From positions 1-53,048 of the forward strand of contig CALLSD010000028.1 in the NCBI GenBank assembly GCA_938014245.1: DNA of 53,048 bases, read 5' to 3'. The position numbers were made by a program, and so were the translations under genes. Position 1 is the first letter of the stretch; the number at the start of each line of letters is the position of its first letter. The stretch comes from an uncultured Actinomyces sp. GTDB taxonomy: Bacteria; Actinomycetota; Actinomycetes; Actinomycetales; Actinomycetaceae. Positions 41,523 through 50,764 of the stretch are shown here, piece after piece. The notes below the pieces were generated by a model. The model was given only the letters and a program-made list of their open reading frames with translations, did no database searches and was not told the DNA's origin.

Positions 41523-44500
41523 ATGGATACGCAGATCATTGAAGGCTCACGTCTACACGCCGAAAGCACGCCCGAACACCCGTGCCAGCTCGGTATTGAT
41601 GTGGGCTCAACGACGGTCAAAGCCGTTGTCTTGGACGGCAACCGCATCCTCTTCTCCGACTATCGCCGCCACAACGCAGACGTTCGCGCCGAACTCGGAC
41701 ACCTCCTCGAAGACATCGAGGACATCTACCCCGGACTGGTCGTCCAAGCTGCGATCACCGGTTCGGGCGGTTTGACGACAGCCCGCGCAATGGGCATCCC
41801 CTTCGTTCAGGAAGTCATCGCCGGAACGGAATCCACCCAACGGCTCCACCCAGAAGTCGACGTCGTCATCGAATTGGGCGGTGAAGACGCAAAACTCACC
41901 TACCTTCACCCCACCCCCGAGCAGCGTATGAACGGAACCTGTGCGGGTGGAACCGGAGCATTCATCGACCAGATGGCCACACTGCTCCACACCGACGCCT
42001 CGGGACTGAACGCGCTGGCCGAAGCGCACACTCAGCTCTACCCGATCGCCTCGCGCTGCGGTGTCTTCGCGAAATCGGATATCCAGCCACTGATCAACCA
42101 AGGCGCCGCGCACGAGGACCTCGCGGCCTCGATCTTCAGCGCGGTCGCAACCCAAACCATTGCAGGTCTGGCTTGCGGTCGACCCATCCGCGGAAACGTC
42201 ATGTTCCTCGGCGGCCCGCTGCACTTCCTTCCTCAACTTCGCGAGGCCTACAAAACCCTGCTTCCCAAGGCAGAGTCCTTCATCACCCCGGAAAACGCGC
42301 AACTGTACGTCGCTATCGGGGCCGCGCTCTTGGCCTCGAAAGAAGCAAAGAAACGAGGCGAAGAGCAGGGAAGCCCGCTGGCTGACCTCATCGACCGCCT
42401 CGCCACCGCACACGTCGAAGCGGAATCCGCGCGCATGCGCCCCCTCTTCGCTACCCCGGACGAAAAAGAAGAATTCGTCCAGCGTCACGCGCAAGAAGTC
42501 ATCCCCAAGGCCGACCTCTCGCAGGCCCGCGGGCGCTGCTGGCTCGGAATTGACGCCGGTTCAACCACCATCAAAGCCGTCGTCATCGACGAAGACGACC
42601 GGATCGTCTTCACCCACTATGCTTCAAACGAAGGCGACCCCGTCGCTGCGGCCGTCAACATCGTCCGCCGCGTTCGCTCGGAACTGCCCGAAGGCACCGT
42701 GATTGGTCGATCCTGCGCAACCGGATACGGCGAAGGTCTGGTCACCGCGGCCCTGACCATGGACGAGGGCGAAATCGAAACAATGGCGCACTATCGCGCC
42801 GCGGAATTCATCCAGCCCGGTGTCACCTCGGTCATCGACATCGGCGGCCAAGACATGAAATACCTGCGGATCAAAGACCACGCAGTCGATTCAATTTCCG
42901 TCAACGAGGCCTGTTCCTCAGGTTGCGGGTCCTTCCTGCAAACCTTCGCGCAGACCATGGGAACCGACGTGCGAAACTTCGCGCAGATGGCAATGGAATC
43001 GAGCAGCCCCGTTGACTTGGGAACGCGCTGCACGGTCTTCATGAATTCATCGGTCAAGCAGGCGCAAAAAGAAGGCGCGGATGTGCGCGATATCAGCGCC
43101 GGTCTGTCCTACTCGGTCGTGCGAAACGCCCTGTACAAGGTCATCAAGCTCAAGGACCCCTCGGATCTGGGCGAACGCGTTGTCGTCCAAGGTGGAACCT
43201 TCCTCAACGACTCGGTTCTTCGCGCATTCGAACTGCTGACCGGCCGCGAGGTTGTTCGCCCCGATATTGCCGGTCTTATGGGCGCTTACGGTGCGGCGCT
43301 TACGGCCCGCATGCACGACAGTGGCGAAGGCGAGTCGTCGCTTGCGCGCGTGGAAGACCTCGAGGACTTCCAGGTTGAGACCACGCGCAAGACCTGCCGC
43401 CTGTGCCAAAACCACTGCCAGATGACGATCTCGACCTTCTCCAACGGAGAAAGGCACGTCTCGGGTAACCGTTGCGAACGCGGGGCAAGCCTCGAAAAGG
43501 TTCCACGCAAGTCGGACCTCCCCAACCTCTATGACTGGAAGTACAAGAGGATCTTCGGGTACCGACGCCTCACCGAAGCCAAGGCGTTCCGCGGGGACAT
43601 TGGCATTCCGCGAGTTCTGGGCATGTACGAGAACTACCCCTTCTGGTTCACGATGCTCACTGAGCTCGGTTTCCGCGTCATGATCTCCGGGCGAAGCAAC
43701 CACGAGCTATTCGAACAGGGAATGGAATCGATCCCCTCCGAAAACGTGTGCTACCCGGCCAAGCTCGTCCACGGACACATTGAATCCCTGCTGGACAAGG
43801 GGATTACAACGATCTGGTACCCCTGCGTTGATTTCGAACAAAAGCTCACCGACGCGGATAACAACTTCAACTGCCCGGTCGTTGCAACCTACCCCGAAGT
43901 CATTCGCAACAACATGGAACGCCTGAATGAGCCGGGCGTGAAGTTCATCAGCCCCTTCATCAACTTCGGCAACCGCGACTACCTGCCCGCGCACCTCGTG
44001 CGTACCTTCGCGCAATATGGCTACGACATCAGCGTTGAAGAAATGACCCGCGCACTGGATAAGGCGTGGGAAGAAGACGCAGCAGTCAAGGCTGAAATCA
44101 AGGAAAAGGGCCGTGAAGCACTCGAGTGGATGCGTGAACACGGAGTGCGTGGAATTGTCTTGGCGGGCCGTCCCTACCACCTCGACCCCGAAATCAACCA
44201 CGGTATCCCCGAGGTCATCATTGGCCTGGGAATGGCTGTCCTCACCGAGGACTCCATCATCGACCAGCGCCTCGAGCGCCCCCTTCGCGTGCGCGACCAG
44301 TGGTCCTACCATTCGCGCCTATACGAGGCCGCCGCCCGCGTGGGCGATGAGCCTGACCTTGAGATGGTCCAGCTCAACTCCTTCGGCTGCGGCGTTGACG
44401 CAATCACCGCCGACCAGGTCCAAGAAATCCTTGAGGGACGCGGCGACGTGCACACGGTCCTCAAGATCGACGAAGTATCGAACCTTGGTGCCGCGAAAAT

Positions 44501-46133
44501 CCGCCTGCGTTCCCTGGAAGCGGCGGTTGCGGAACGAGGAACCATGGCCTCGGGAACGATCGATACCGCTGTGCACGAGGACCCCGCATCCGTTGCCGCG
44601 CGCGAAGAATCCGAGCAGGTCAAGGCCGGACACATTGAAGCGCGGGCCGTCTTCACCGAGGAAATGCGCGATGCGGGATACGAAATTCTTGCCCCGCAGA
44701 TGTCGCCCATCCACTTCCGCTTCCTCGAGCCCTTGTTCAGGCGCGCGGGGCTCAATGTGCGAGTCCTTGAGCACACGAGTCGCCAGACCATGGAAACGGG
44801 CCTGAAGTACGTCAACAACGACTCCTGCTACCCCGCAATCGTCGTCATCGGTCAGCTCATTGACGAATTCGTGTCGGGGCGCGCGGATCCCGATAAGACC
44901 GCAGTCGGCATCACGCAGACGGGCGGAATGTGCCGCGCAACGAACTACGCTGCACTGCTGCGTAAGGGCCTGCGCGATGCGGGATATCCGCAGGTCCCGG
45001 TCATTGCGCTTTCCGTTCAGGGATTGGAAGACAACCCCGGTTTCAAGATTGGAATTCGCCATATCCACAAGGCGATTCAGTCCTTCGTCATCGGCGACGC
45101 GATCCAGTCGATGCTTCTTCGCGTGCGTCCTTACGAGGCCGTGCCCGGAAGCGCGATGGAGCTGTACCGCCGCTGGGATCAGATCGTGCGCGAGTGGGTC
45201 GTCAGTGATCGCTCTGAGACCTTGGGGCGCGTCGGTCCGACGGGTCTCCTAACGGGGCGCCTGCGCTATTCGACGCTGATCAAGCGCTGTGTTGCAGAGT
45301 TTGACGCCCTGGAATTGCGTGATATTCCGCGTAAACCTCGCGTTGGGCTGGTGGGAGAGATCCTCGTGAAGTTCCACCCCGATGCGAATAACCACGCGGT
45401 TGACGTCATCGAGGCTGAGGGCTGTGAGGCTGAGCTTCCCGGACTCATGCAGTTCTTCCACAATTCGGTTGCGACCGCAGAGTGGGATTACGAGAATCTG
45501 GGTATCGACGGCAAACAGCGCAAGATCTTGCCCATGGCTTTGTGGCTCCTCAAGAAGTATGAGGTTCCGGTCCATCGCGCCTTCGAAGAGACGAATGGGA
45601 AGTTCGAAGCTCACCGCGACATCGAAGAGATGATCTCGCGCTCGGAGGACATCGCACGCCTCGGTAACCAGGCAGGTGAAGGCTGGTACCTCACGGCTGA
45701 GATGGTCGACATGATCGAACACGGATGCCCGAACATCATCTGTGCGCAGCCATTCGCATGCCTGCCCAACCACATCGTTGGAAAGGGCATGTTCCGCGCA
45801 CTGCGTAACCGCTACCCGCAGGCAAACATTGTCGCGGTCGACTACGACCCGGGCGCCTCGGAAGTCAATCAGCTCAACCGAATCAAGCTGATGCTGGCAA
45901 CCGCTGTGCAACAGCACAATGCTGCCGAGCGCGATGGTGAAGACGATGGCGTGCTGCAGTTGGTCGGGATTGATTTCGATTCCGAAGACCTGGGCGGCGA
46001 GGTCGTTGCTGGTGCCTCCTGCGGTGGCTGCGGGTGCGGCTCCGGTGGCGGTTCCTCTGATGGTGAGGGACGCCGCGTGGTCGGCTTGGGCATGCCCGCA
46101 ATTCCGCCGAGGCGAGGTGCTGCTTTCCGCTGA
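41523..46133 (+). CDS. Large fused protein: tandem 2-hydroxyacyl-CoA dehydratase activases plus dehydratase-like iron-sulfur domains
   Basis: A 1536-residue cytosolic protein. Activase 1 (about 20-275) has GIDVGSTTVKAVVL, Cys140 region NGTCAGGTGAFIDQM and SRCGVFAKSD. Activase 2 (about 340-590) has GIDAGSTTIKAVVID, NEACSSGCGSF and GTRCTVFMNSS. These are BadF/BcrA-type ATPase folds whose Cys ligate a shared [4Fe-4S] cluster. A Cys cluster (CRLCQNHC, about 623-630) leads to a DUF2229-like domain (about 690-950) with NVCYPAKL. Dehydratase-like domains follow, with NNDSCYPAIVV and TGGMCRATN. The tail is Gly/Cys-rich (CGGCGCGSGGG). The architecture matches large activase-related proteins seen in anaerobes and is related to double-cubane cluster reductases. 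The substrate is unknown. It starts at ATG 41523 without a clear ribosome-binding site. Confidence 0.85.
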   Translation: MDTQIIEGSRLHAESTPEHPCQLGIDVGSTTVKAVVLDGNRILFSDYRRHNADVRAELGHLLEDIEDIYPGLVVQAAITGSGGLTTARAMGIPFVQEVIAGTESTQRLHPEVDVVIELGGEDAKLTYLHPTPEQRMNGTCAGGTGAFIDQMATLLHTDASGLNALAEAHTQLYPIASRCGVFAKSDIQPLINQGAAHEDLAASIFSAVATQTIAGLACGRPIRGNVMFLGGPLHFLPQLREAYKTLLPKAESFITPENAQLYVAIGAALLASKEAKKRGEEQGSPLADLIDRLATAHVEAESARMRPLFATPDEKEEFVQRHAQEVIPKADLSQARGRCWLGIDAGSTTIKAVVIDEDDRIVFTHYASNEGDPVAAAVNIVRRVRSELPEGTVIGRSCATGYGEGLVTAALTMDEGEIETMAHYRAAEFIQPGVTSVIDIGGQDMKYLRIKDHAVDSISVNEACSSGCGSFLQTFAQTMGTDVRNFAQMAMESSSPVDLGTRCTVFMNSSVKQAQKEGADVRDISAGLSYSVVRNALYKVIKLKDPSDLGERVVVQGGTFLNDSVLRAFELLTGREVVRPDIAGLMGAYGAALTARMHDSGEGESSLARVEDLEDFQVETTRKTCRLCQNHCQMTISTFSNGERHVSGNRCERGASLEKVPRKSDLPNLYDWKYKRIFGYRRLTEAKAFRGDIGIPRVLGMYENYPFWFTMLTELGFRVMISGRSNHELFEQGMESIPSENVCYPAKLVHGHIESLLDKGITTIWYPCVDFEQKLTDADNNFNCPVVATYPEVIRNNMERLNEPGVKFISPFINFGNRDYLPAHLVRTFAQYGYDISVEEMTRALDKAWEEDAAVKAEIKEKGREALEWMREHGVRGIVLAGRPYHLDPEINHGIPEVIIGLGMAVLTEDSIIDQRLERPLRVRDQWSYHSRLYEAAARVGDEPDLEMVQLNSFGCGVDAITADQVQEILEGRGDVHTVLKIDEVSNLGAAKIRLRSLEAAVAERGTMASGTIDTAVHEDPASVAAREESEQVKAGHIEARAVFTEEMRDAGYEILAPQMSPIHFRFLEPLFRRAGLNVRVLEHTSRQTMETGLKYVNNDSCYPAIVVIGQLIDEFVSGRADPDKTAVGITQTGGMCRATNYAALLRKGLRDAGYPQVPVIALSVQGLEDNPGFKIGIRHIHKAIQSFVIGDAIQSMLLRVRPYEAVPGSAMELYRRWDQIVREWVVSDRSETLGRVGPTGLLTGRLRYSTLIKRCVAEFDALELRDIPRKPRVGLVGEILVKFHPDANNHAVDVIEAEGCEAELPGLMQFFHNSVATAEWDYENLGIDGKQRKILPMALWLLKKYEVPVHRAFEETNGKFEAHRDIEEMISRSEDIARLGNQAGEGWYLTAEMVDMIEHGCPNIICAQPFACLPNHIVGKGMFRALRNRYPQANIVAVDYDPGASEVNQLNRIKLMLATAVQQHNAAERDGEDDGVLQLVGIDFDSEDLGGEVVAGASCGGCGCGSGGGSSDGEGRRVVGLGMPAIPPRRGAAFR

Positions 46134-46266
46134 GGTGAGTGTGAGCTTGCTGGCTGGGTAGCGCTTGTGCGGACAATCGCTCGGCCGGCGCGCTCCTTCC
46201 TAGCGGAATATCCTCAGGAATAACCGTGTTTAAGTAGCGGATATTTTGTGAAACGGAAGGGTAACA

Positions 46267-47253
46267 ATGCGTCTCTCAGCCCTGGAACAGGTTCCGCTTT
46301 TTGACGGATCCACGCCGCATCAGGCACTCGAAGACATGGTGTCCTTGGCTCGCGGACTGGAAGAATTGGATTTCCATCGCTTCTGGATCGCAGAGCACCA
46401 CAACACACCGGTCTTTATGTCCTCCGCTCCCGAGCTGGTGATGACCCACCTTCTGGACCGGACCTCACGCATCCGTATTGGTTCGGGCGGCGTGATGGCC
46501 ATGCACCAGGGCAGCTTGCAGATGGCAGAAAAGTTCTTCACTCTTGCCACCTTGTTCCCTGGACGCGTCGACATGGGATTGGGACGTGCCCCCGGCGGTG
46601 ACATGATTTCTGCCCGCGCACTCAACCAGGGGACAACGATCGATCCACAATCGATCAATGCCCTAATCGATGAGACTCTTACCTTCATGCGAGGGACTTT
46701 GCCGGAGGGACACCCCTACGCCTCGGTTGGTGTCTACCCGCGCCCCGAGGAGCTTCCCGAACTCTGGCTTCTGGGTTCTTCGGGCCAGAGTGCGGCTTGG
46801 GCGGGGACTCGAAACATGAACTATGCCTACGCGCAGTTCTTTAGTGGCCAACAACAGCCCGAGGTCATGGACCACTACCGCGCACACCTGCCCGAAAAAC
46901 TGGGTGAGGGCCAAGGACAGACCCTTTCCTCACTCGCGGTGAGCGCTGCAGAAACTGAAGCGGAAGCCCTAGAACAGGCGCTTCCCGCATTGAGCTTCCG
47001 CATGTGTTTGCGTTTGGGACGTCCCGTGCGATTCCAGCGCCTAGAGCAGATGAGCGCCGAAGACCGGGAAGACGCACTGCGATGGGCGCAGCGCGATCGC
47101 TCGATCATCATCGGTACCTACGACCAGGTCGCTCAGACGATTGCAAACTTCGCGCGGAATCACCGCGTTGATGAAGTCATGCTGATCAGCTACATCGCTG
47201 ATGTTCAGCAAAAGCTTGCTCAGTATCAAGAACTCCAGACGCGTCTTGGATAA
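46267..47253 (+). CDS. Luciferase-like FMN-dependent oxidoreductase
   Basis: A 328-residue (beta/alpha)8 flavin enzyme of the LLM class, close in pattern to the YhbW type: MRLSALEQVPLFDG start, FHRFWIAEHHNTPVFMSSAPELVM (two parts), IRIGSGGVMAMHQ, ERV-like RVDMGLGRAPGGD and LWLLGSSGQSAAWAG. The ATG start has GGAAGGG upstream. The substrate is unknown; such enzymes are NAD(P)H/flavin-dependent monooxygenases or reductases. A hairpin shared with sodA follows. Confidence 0.92.
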   Translation: MRLSALEQVPLFDGSTPHQALEDMVSLARGLEELDFHRFWIAEHHNTPVFMSSAPELVMTHLLDRTSRIRIGSGGVMAMHQGSLQMAEKFFTLATLFPGRVDMGLGRAPGGDMISARALNQGTTIDPQSINALIDETLTFMRGTLPEGHPYASVGVYPRPEELPELWLLGSSGQSAAWAGTRNMNYAYAQFFSGQQQPEVMDHYRAHLPEKLGEGQGQTLSSLAVSAAETEAEALEQALPALSFRMCLRLGRPVRFQRLEQMSAEDREDALRWAQRDRSIIIGTYDQVAQTIANFARNHRVDEVMLISYIADVQQKLAQYQELQTRLG

Positions 47254-47293
47254 CGCCTGTTGTCGGTTCTGAATCTTGTCAGTGGAGAATGCC

Positions 47294-47321
47294 GTGGCCC
47301 CCGCCTAAAGGCGGGGGCCAC
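47294..47321. terminator. Bidirectional terminator between the flavin oxidoreductase and sodA
   Basis: A perfect 12-bp stem GTGGCCCCCGCC (47294-47305), loop TAAA, GGCGGGGGCCAC (47310-47321), between convergent genes. There is no T-run. Confidence 0.85.
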
Positions 47322-47346
47322 AAGCTTTGAGGCTAATGAGCAGTGA

Positions 47347-47943
47347 TCACAGGGCTGCTGCGAAACGCTGTGCGACGTTCTCCCAGTTCACAACGTTCCA
47401 CCAGGCCTTGACGTAGTCGGCCTTGACGTTGAGGTAATCCAGGTAGAAAGCGTGCTCCCACATATCCAGCATGAGCAGCGGAACGGTTGCAACGGGGATG
47501 TTGCCCTGCTGATCAGTCAGCTGGTAGGTCACGAGGCGCTTACCCAGGGTGTCCCATGCGAGAACGGCCCAGCCGGAACCCTGCAGTCCGAGGGCCGCGG
47601 CAGCGAACTGTGCCTGGAACTTCTCGAAGGAACCGAAGAACTCGTTGATGGCGTCGGCCAGATTGCCTTCGGGGCGAGAAGCGCCGTCACCGGTCATGTT
47701 CGTCCAGAAGATCGAGTGGTTGGTGTGGCCACCCAGGTTGAAGGCCAGGTTCTTTTCCCACAGGTTGATTGCGGCAAAATCGCCAGCTTCGCGAGCTGCT
47801 TCCAGCTTCTCCAGTGCAGTGTTTGCGCCGGCCACGTAGTTGGCGTGGTGCTTGTCGTGGTGCAGCTCCATGATCTTTGCAGAGATGTGGGGCTCCAGTG
47901 CCGCGTAATCGTAGGGAAGTTCGGGAAGGGTGTAAATGCTCAT
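47347..47943 (-). CDS. sodA: Superoxide dismutase (Fe/Mn type)
   Basis: A 198-residue cytosolic enzyme that dismutates superoxide. Metal and second-shell motifs are present: MELHHDKHHANYV, NHSIFWTNM, GSGWAVLAWD and the signature DMWEHAFYLDY. Normal length. The start chosen is the ATG at 47943, with AAGGAG upstream; a longer reading begins 28 codons earlier without a site. Metal preference cannot be decided by eye. Confidence 0.96.
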   Translation of the reverse strand: MSIYTLPELPYDYAALEPHISAKIMELHHDKHHANYVAGANTALEKLEAAREAGDFAAINLWEKNLAFNLGGHTNHSIFWTNMTGDGASRPEGNLADAINEFFGSFEKFQAQFAAAALGLQGSGWAVLAWDTLGKRLVTYQLTDQQGNIPVATVPLLMLDMWEHAFYLDYLNVKADYVKAWWNVVNWENVAQRFAAAL

Positions 47944-48069
47944 CGGGCTCTCCTTACACTTAGGGGTTGATACCCCAAGCCTAGTACTTAAGTCCCTATG
48001 TGTGAGTGCATAGGTGGGCGAGTTCACTCAGCGCTCAACGCGCCACGCAAAAGGGGAGAGGGGAAAGGG

Positions 48070-49035
48070 TCAGTGGCCTCGGCCTCGGCGGAAAAGATGG
48101 GAAACCCCAACAACAACTCCGGTGATCAGCGAGCCGAGCACAATGCCAAACACTGCCGCACACGCGGTCTCAACAAGCCAGCCAAGGAAACCGCCGCCCG
48201 AAGCGAGCGTGTGCTCAATCGTCGATACGACGCTGTGGAAGAAGCCGACGCCCACCTTCGCAAGGTTCTCGATGACGAGGTGGCCGCCCACCCACAGCAT
48301 CGCAATCGTTCCAACGACGCCGATTGCGTTAAAAACCTTGGGCATCACGCGCACAATCCCACGGCCGATATTATCCCCGGGACCGGGGCGGTTATCGTCC
48401 GGATGCGTCGCGCCCTTGGCCAAGCGAAGCCCGAAATCATCCATGCGCACCAGGACAGCAACGATTCCGTAGACAAAGAAAGTCATGAAGAAAGCGACCG
48501 CGATCAAGACCGAGACCCGCATCGACATGGACTCGGCGTTCAGTCCGTCCATGGAGACCAGCATGATTTCCGCCGAAAGAATGAGGTCCGTGCGTGAGGC
48601 TGAAGAAACGATGCTTTTTTCGAGGTCTTCCGCGCTTTGAGGGGCCGTATCTTCGGCTGAATCTTTGTGTTCGGGAAGCCAGTGCAGGGCCTCGAGAACC
48701 TTCTCTCCGCCCTCAAAACAGAGGTATGCGCCGCCCGCAATGAGGAGGAAAGGCAGGACCTGCGGCGCAAACCACGTGAGCAGCAGCGCGACCGGCAGAA
48801 TAACAACCAGCTTGTTGATTAACGAGGCCTTGGCGATTTTCCCGATAATCGGCAGCTCGCGCTTGGGGGAAAGCCCGGAGACGTACTGCGGAGTAACAGC
48901 GGTGTCGTCGATGACGACGCCAACCGCTTTGGCCGATACCTTCACCGCGCTTGATGCGACGTCATCAATAGATGAAGCCGTGGCTTTTGCGAGGGTTGCA
49001 ATATCGTCCAGAAGTGCTACCAGTCCGCCAGACAT
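48070..49035 (-). CDS. DUF808 family membrane protein (YedI-like)
   Basis: A 321-residue integral membrane protein. The N-terminus SGGLVALLDDIATLAK and the following DDTAVTPQYVSGLSPKRELPII are typical of DUF808/YedI. It has about five or six predicted transmembrane helices, including VVILPVALLLTWFAPQVLPFLLIAGG and the final VFGIVLGSLITGVVVGV. The ATG start has AAGGA seven bases upstream. The family's function is unknown. Confidence 0.92.
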   Translation of the reverse strand: MSGGLVALLDDIATLAKATASSIDDVASSAVKVSAKAVGVVIDDTAVTPQYVSGLSPKRELPIIGKIAKASLINKLVVILPVALLLTWFAPQVLPFLLIAGGAYLCFEGGEKVLEALHWLPEHKDSAEDTAPQSAEDLEKSIVSSASRTDLILSAEIMLVSMDGLNAESMSMRVSVLIAVAFFMTFFVYGIVAVLVRMDDFGLRLAKGATHPDDNRPGPGDNIGRGIVRVMPKVFNAIGVVGTIAMLWVGGHLVIENLAKVGVGFFHSVVSTIEHTLASGGGFLGWLVETACAAVFGIVLGSLITGVVVGVSHLFRRGRGH

Positions 49036-49181
49036 CCACTCATCCTTTTCCTTGGGGACACAGGCATTCTAATGGGCGAGTGGGAGGGCCTGCGCGGTGG
49101 GGGAGGACGTGGGAATATGTGCCTGAGAACTTGCATGAATAAGTCGACGCAGATGCAGGTCAGGCGTGAGAAAGTAATGCT

Positions 49182-50759
49182 ATGACGGAATCATTGATTG
49201 ACACTCTTCCCAGTCCGACGCCGGGATTGGAACCCGGATTGATCGCGCGCTTGGCAGCAGACCTGGGTAGCGCCGGGTGGAGCGTTGACGCGATGGAAAC
49301 CATGATCAGCCCGACGGCGCGCGCTGCGCTCATGCGCAATCAAAGGGTTCCTGCCGTTCGCGAACTTCAGCGGAAAGATTCCCCAGCTGCGGTGTTGACG
49401 CGATTCTTTGTCTTGGGCTGCGCGGAAAGTGGGGATGTTCTTGCGCAGGCTCTGCCCAGTCTTGGGGTGCGCGGCGCGGTCGACCTGGGATTGATTTTTC
49501 CTGCACTCGATGTGGATTCGCCGTCGGGGCAGCAACTCTTTAAGGCAAATTACGACCTGCGTCCTCACGCGGCGCAGCTTCAAGGCGGCCTCAAGAACTG
49601 GTGGATCCTGTCGGACCTTGGTGAAGACGTGACGGGAGAACCCATTCGTCCAGATCACGTTCTGGGAATCGGTGGGGCAACGACCTCGCTCTTGAAGGCG
49701 ACGCTTCGAACTCCTGTCGAATCCGCCTTGGACCTGGGGTGTGGATGCGGAATCCAAGCCTTGTATTTGGCCACACACGCTACTCGCGTTGTTGCAACAG
49801 ACCTGTCGTCGCGGGCGTGTGAGATCACGCGCTTCAATGCTGCGCTTAACGGTGTCGAATTGGATGTTCGTCAAGGATCTCTATTTGAACCGGTCGAAGG
49901 CGAAGAATTCGATCTCATCGCCTCGAACCCGCCCTTTGTCATCACCCCAGATTCGCTTCGGACCTCGGGGGTTCTGGAATACCGCGATGGCGGAATGAGC
50001 CGCGATCATCTGGTGCGCACAGTGATCCGGGAAAGCCCGAACTACCTTAAGCCCGGCGGCGTTACGCAACTCCTTGCGAATTGGGAGATTCCCGGACGCT
50101 TGGGGCACCCTGATGACTGGAAGAGCGTCGTGCGCTCGTGGGTTCAAGATCTTCCCGTTGACGCATGGATTGTGCAGCGCGACCGGCTTGATCCCGCGCA
50201 CTACGTTGAAATGTGGCTTCGTGACTCCGGTCAGCAATTGCACCAGCGTGAAGACTACGAACGCGAATATGCCCAGTGGCTTGAAGACTTCGTCCAGGCA
50301 GGAGTCGTCGAAATTGGCATGGGCATGGTCGCCCTGCGAAAGCTCGATACGTCGCGCCCGGGCGTGTGCGAATGCGATGAACTCGAAGGGGGAGAATCCC
50401 CATCCGGCGAAGACGTCCAGCGTGCGCTTGCGTCCTTGCGGCTTCCCGATGATCTCAGTGATCTTCACCTGTACTTTGCTTCCGACGTGACGGAAGAACG
50501 GCATTTCCTACCCGGAGCGCAAGATCCTTCCGCTTTGGTTCTTCACCAAGGCGGAGGGCTTGGACAATCGGTTGCCTCGACCACTGCGCTGAGTGCCTTG
50601 GTTGGTGCATCGGATGGCGAGCTCAGCGTGGGGCAGATCTGCGGGGCTCTTGCAGCCCTATTGGAATGCGATTCCCGGCAGCTTCAGGACGAACTTTTCC
50701 CGCAGGTACGCACCTTAATTCGGTGGGGATTCCTTCGGCTCGAATCGGATCAGGAGTAA
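49182..50759 (+). CDS. Class I SAM-dependent methyltransferase with flanking uncharacterised domains
   Basis: A 525-residue protein. The N-terminal winged-helix-like part (1-150; DUF7059-like) precedes a SAM-binding domain with motif I ALDLGCGCGIQALYLA (about 181-196), ATDLSSRA and the catalytic NPPF (249-252), the signature of amino-methylating enzymes such as PrmC or RsmC. A C-terminal domain (about 400-525) looks like a second winged helix. The target is therefore likely a glutamine or adenine/guanine amino group in protein or RNA, not identified. ATG start. It is followed six bases later by cardiolipin synthase and probably shares a transcript. Confidence 0.88.
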   Translation: MTESLIDTLPSPTPGLEPGLIARLAADLGSAGWSVDAMETMISPTARAALMRNQRVPAVRELQRKDSPAAVLTRFFVLGCAESGDVLAQALPSLGVRGAVDLGLIFPALDVDSPSGQQLFKANYDLRPHAAQLQGGLKNWWILSDLGEDVTGEPIRPDHVLGIGGATTSLLKATLRTPVESALDLGCGCGIQALYLATHATRVVATDLSSRACEITRFNAALNGVELDVRQGSLFEPVEGEEFDLIASNPPFVITPDSLRTSGVLEYRDGGMSRDHLVRTVIRESPNYLKPGGVTQLLANWEIPGRLGHPDDWKSVVRSWVQDLPVDAWIVQRDRLDPAHYVEMWLRDSGQQLHQREDYEREYAQWLEDFVQAGVVEIGMGMVALRKLDTSRPGVCECDELEGGESPSGEDVQRALASLRLPDDLSDLHLYFASDVTEERHFLPGAQDPSALVLHQGGGLGQSVASTTALSALVGASDGELSVGQICGALAALLECDSRQLQDELFPQVRTLIRWGFLRLESDQE

Positions 50760-50764
50760 CTGCG

